A stretch of 64,000 bases of DNA. It comes from Holacanthus passer. Its lineage: Eukaryota; Chordata; Actinopteri; Pomacanthidae. The stretch covers positions 13,318,001 to 13,382,000 of the forward strand of contig JAFREQ010000014.1 in NCBI GenBank assembly GCA_025331565.1, given 5' to 3'. A program made the position numbers and the translations under genes. Each line of letters starts with the position of its first letter. The first letter of the stretch is position 1. The notes under the pieces were generated by a model. That model made no database searches and was not told the DNA's origin. It was given only the letters and a program-made list of their open reading frames with translations. Positions 61,453-64,000 of the stretch are shown here, piece by piece.

Positions 61453-62892
61453 ACCAACACACACACACACACTGCAACACACACATAACACTCAACACAG
61501 GCTCACACATCACCAACTCGCACTCACTACCCAGCACACACTCCCACCTCCTACAGTTTCATGTCCAAGGAGCCATGATGTAAAAAAACAAACAAAAAAA
61601 AATACAAAAAAGAAAAAGAAAACTTCCCTTCAGCGTATATATGGTCAAGGTTTTCCTGTTGTTATCTTAGTGGTGGTACTCAGTGTAGTGTAGTCATCAC
61701 CGGATTGCTGATTTTTACTGTTTATTTTTTTATTTATTATATTTTAATTCCCAGGAAAACTTGGCCTACATTTGTTTTGAACTGTGTGAGGAAGCCAACC
61801 CTGCACTTTTTGTTTTCTCTCTCAGACGTAAGGCTTTCACATGGAGAATTTTTTTTCCCCCTAATGTATATTCTTTGCGTAATGCTTTTAGATTTGTTTG
61901 CCGCTAAACTCACATATAGCTTTGACTTGAGTTTTCTTGACTTGTAGTCCACAGTGAAACAAAACGACGCTTTTAACAAGTAGACCGCATTTTTCTTTTA
62001 TTTTCTTCTTCTTTTAGTGCATGAGGATATTTGAGAAGTCATATGTGTAGAGAAATAAATTGCTTTTTAAAGATTTTGTAAATATAAAGAAACCATGTAA
62101 TTAGTCGATGTGTTAGTGAAGGCCTACTCAACGGGGTCCAATATCTAAAATGACGCAGTACGTAATGTAGAATATTTGTGTCACTGAGGCTGTAGCATGT
62201 CGCTAAATTTCCGCAAAAACTGTTCCATCATGCTTGTACAAAAACGTCTGCTTCATGATGAGAAACCCAGGACTGTTTAGCGGAGGTTTCCACGACAAAG
62301 TGGTGTCCATTTTGTCTTTTTTTTTTTTTCTTTGCAACGAGGAAAATCCTTTCTTTTTGCTTTCTCGTAGGCAGGACCGGTCGATGGTTTCAGCTTCATA
62401 CATGCTTTGCTTGCACAGGTGGCAATGCTCTACTCCAGGCGTCAGTGTATTTCATTCCCAATAGATCTCACTGTTGTACAGAAGGGATTTTCTTTTTGTT
62501 CAGGGTAATCATACTCAGAGAAATGCTAATGTACAAATTGGTGTGGAACGGTACAAACACCAGGCCAGCAGGTACTCTAGTGCTGCTGATCTGGAAATAT
62601 GGGTACTAACATTTCTGCCAGTGTATTTGGACAAGTAGAGAGATTTCCTCAGCAGCTTTAAAAGTCTTTCGTCCGTATCCCAGTCCTGCTGCGCTGACAG
62701 AAGTAGGAAGGAAAACAACCCTTCAAACTACTGAACGAGCAGATTTATGGCAGACATTAGAGCTTTAGTGGAGCTTGGTTGAATAGTGCAGTTGCTGGCA
62801 TTGTTTTGGGAGAGAGAAGTGAAATGAAAGTACATTTCAGGACTGCTTTGTTGCAAGTTTATTTACAGTGGCACGGCTATTTAACCTGAAGT

Positions 62893-62898
62893 AATAAA
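62893..62898 (+). terminator. clstn1: candidate proximal clstn1 poly(A) signal
   Basis: Canonical AATAAA about 1.44 kb after the stop codon. The downstream context is T-containing but not strongly GT-rich. Confidence 0.4.
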
Positions 62899-63814
62899 AC
62901 CTATATTAGATGCATTTTTAAACTGGTTTCCTATTGCAAAAACAAGCACCAAGCCCGACTGCATAGTTGACCATAAGAAAACACTTTAAAAATGAATCTT
63001 GTTGTTTGAATCTTAAAATGAAATATTTTTTTGCAGTAGACCACAAGATTTTATTGTACATGGAACTGTACTGTAGAGTTGTTCTAAGATATTTGTTTAC
63101 ATTTGGTAAACTTATTTTCCTTCTGGTATTAGTATAAAGCGTATACAATTGATTGGGAAAATGTGTCCAAACTCTTTATCTCCTCTCAGACACTGTTGTT
63201 CATCACTGTTGTATATATCTTTCACAAAACCAGACACAAATGTACCTTCACACCTAACTATGTAGTGTTTGTCTCATGTTTTTGGGTACCAAGTAAAATG
63301 TTAACGTTTCCCAAACCTGCATTAATTAAAGCAGATCAGATTTGGGGCATTGAAGTGAACAGAATGTTTCAGGATTAGAAAATGTTGGCATTGCGAGTCT
63401 CATATTTTGCATGCAAGTCTTTTTTTCGGAGGCCAAAATTGAATTCAAAACGCATCCAAGGCTCTTTTTGGAGACAGTTTCCAGGCTTCTTTTGAGCGTT
63501 TAAGTCGCAGAGGTGTGTCTCTTAAGTTGAATTAATTTATAGTTTTTAAGGTCTGTGGTGGAAATGTAGTGAACAGGCTCCCCTCCATGATGACTTGGAC
63601 TTGTACAAAGGGGGCCAGGTCTGAGCCGGCTGAGATGGGAGTGCCTTTTTCCGATCATAGCGCAATTAGCAGGTCTAACAAAAAACACTCATCTGTGCTC
63701 TTTTATTTGTGGCAATTTTGTTTGTTTTTTTATTTGTATTTGTTTAATGCTAGATCTCTTACAGAGCTGGGGATTACATTTTCTTTGTTGTAACAATAGT
63801 CCACTGCTAGTTTT

Positions 63815-63820
63815 ATTAAA
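63815..63820 (+). terminator. clstn1: candidate distal clstn1 poly(A) signal
   Basis: ATTAAA followed by an A-rich run and then a GT-rich element (TGTGTCCATGTTGATGTGTAG), the usual arrangement of a cleavage site. It would give a 3'UTR of about 2.4 kb. Confidence 0.45.
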
Positions 63821-64000
63821 AGTGAAAAAAACGTTTTACATAGATGTCATGTGTCCATGTTGATGTGTAGAGGAACTAGATCCATATTGTATCTTCTATA
63901 GATATTGTACTAAATCATTGACGGAATCCACCTTTAAAAAGATGTACAGTACATTATGAAATTGCTTTGGCAGCATACATGGGTTTACTGTTAATTCACC

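Larger units (their letters stand above)
61453..64000 (+). other. clstn1: clstn1 3'UTR (may continue past window)
   Basis: AT-rich sequence after the stop, opening with an AC-rich tract (61457-61500) and an A-rich tract (61582-61622). There is no coding signature. Candidate Pumilio response elements (UGUANAUA) are TGTAAATA at 62077-62084 and TGTATATA at 63210-63217. Polyadenylation hexamers are AATAAA at 62054-62059, AATAAA at 62893-62898 and ATTAAA at 63815-63820; the last is followed by a GT-rich stretch (63848-63870) that would suit a distal cleavage site. Confidence 0.75.

Overview
The window is nuclear DNA from a ray-finned fish, most likely a percomorph teleost. It carries intron-rich vertebrate genes with GT-AG splice sites, many microsatellites, and several dispersed repeat families that I recognise from percomorph genomes. 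I see no prokaryotic operon, CRISPR array, rRNA gene, tRNA gene or intact mobile element. Assignments rest on translating the exons by eye and comparing them with remembered vertebrate proteins; no search was run. || Layout on the + strand: (1) 1-4780 is the last intron of ctnnbip1 (beta-catenin-interacting protein 1, ICAT). 4781-4839 is its final coding exon, and a long 3'UTR probably runs to about 7.7 kb. That 3'UTR contains a 0.65-kb MITE with clear terminal inverted repeats. (2) About 7.74-29.05 kb is intergenic, with no exon I can support. It holds transposon remnants (including a Tc1-type transposase scrap and a second copy of a MITE also found near ctnnbip1), dispersed percomorph repeats, simple repeats and unique sequence. 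(3) 29.06-64.0 kb is clstn1 (calsyntenin-1): a CpG-rich 5' region, 19 coding exons from 29329 to 61452, and a 3'UTR reaching at least 63.8 kb and perhaps past the window end. || clstn1 is essentially complete. The exons add up to 2950 nt, one base more than a multiple of three. The extra base lies at 52652/52653 in the exon ending at 52662, where the conserved Gly-Ala-Cys-Trp-Gln stretch is shifted out of frame by an additional T. Without that base the CDS is 2949 nt (982 aa plus stop), in line with vertebrate calsyntenin-1. All other exon junctions are in phase. The gene keeps two in-frame cassette microexons, 30 nt and 51 nt, at the positions where mammalian CLSTN1 is alternatively spliced. 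|| The order ctnnbip1 then clstn1 on the same strand, separated by about 20 kb, matches the arrangement I recall on human chromosome 1p36 and supports both identifications. Functionally the two are independent: ICAT blocks beta-catenin/TCF binding, and calsyntenin-1 is a neuronal type I membrane protein that links vesicles to kinesin-1. I found no evidence of an undescribed biological system. The points most worth checking are the clstn1 frameshift, the microexon regulation, the MITE inside the ctnnbip1 3'UTR and two near-perfect RFX X-box motifs.
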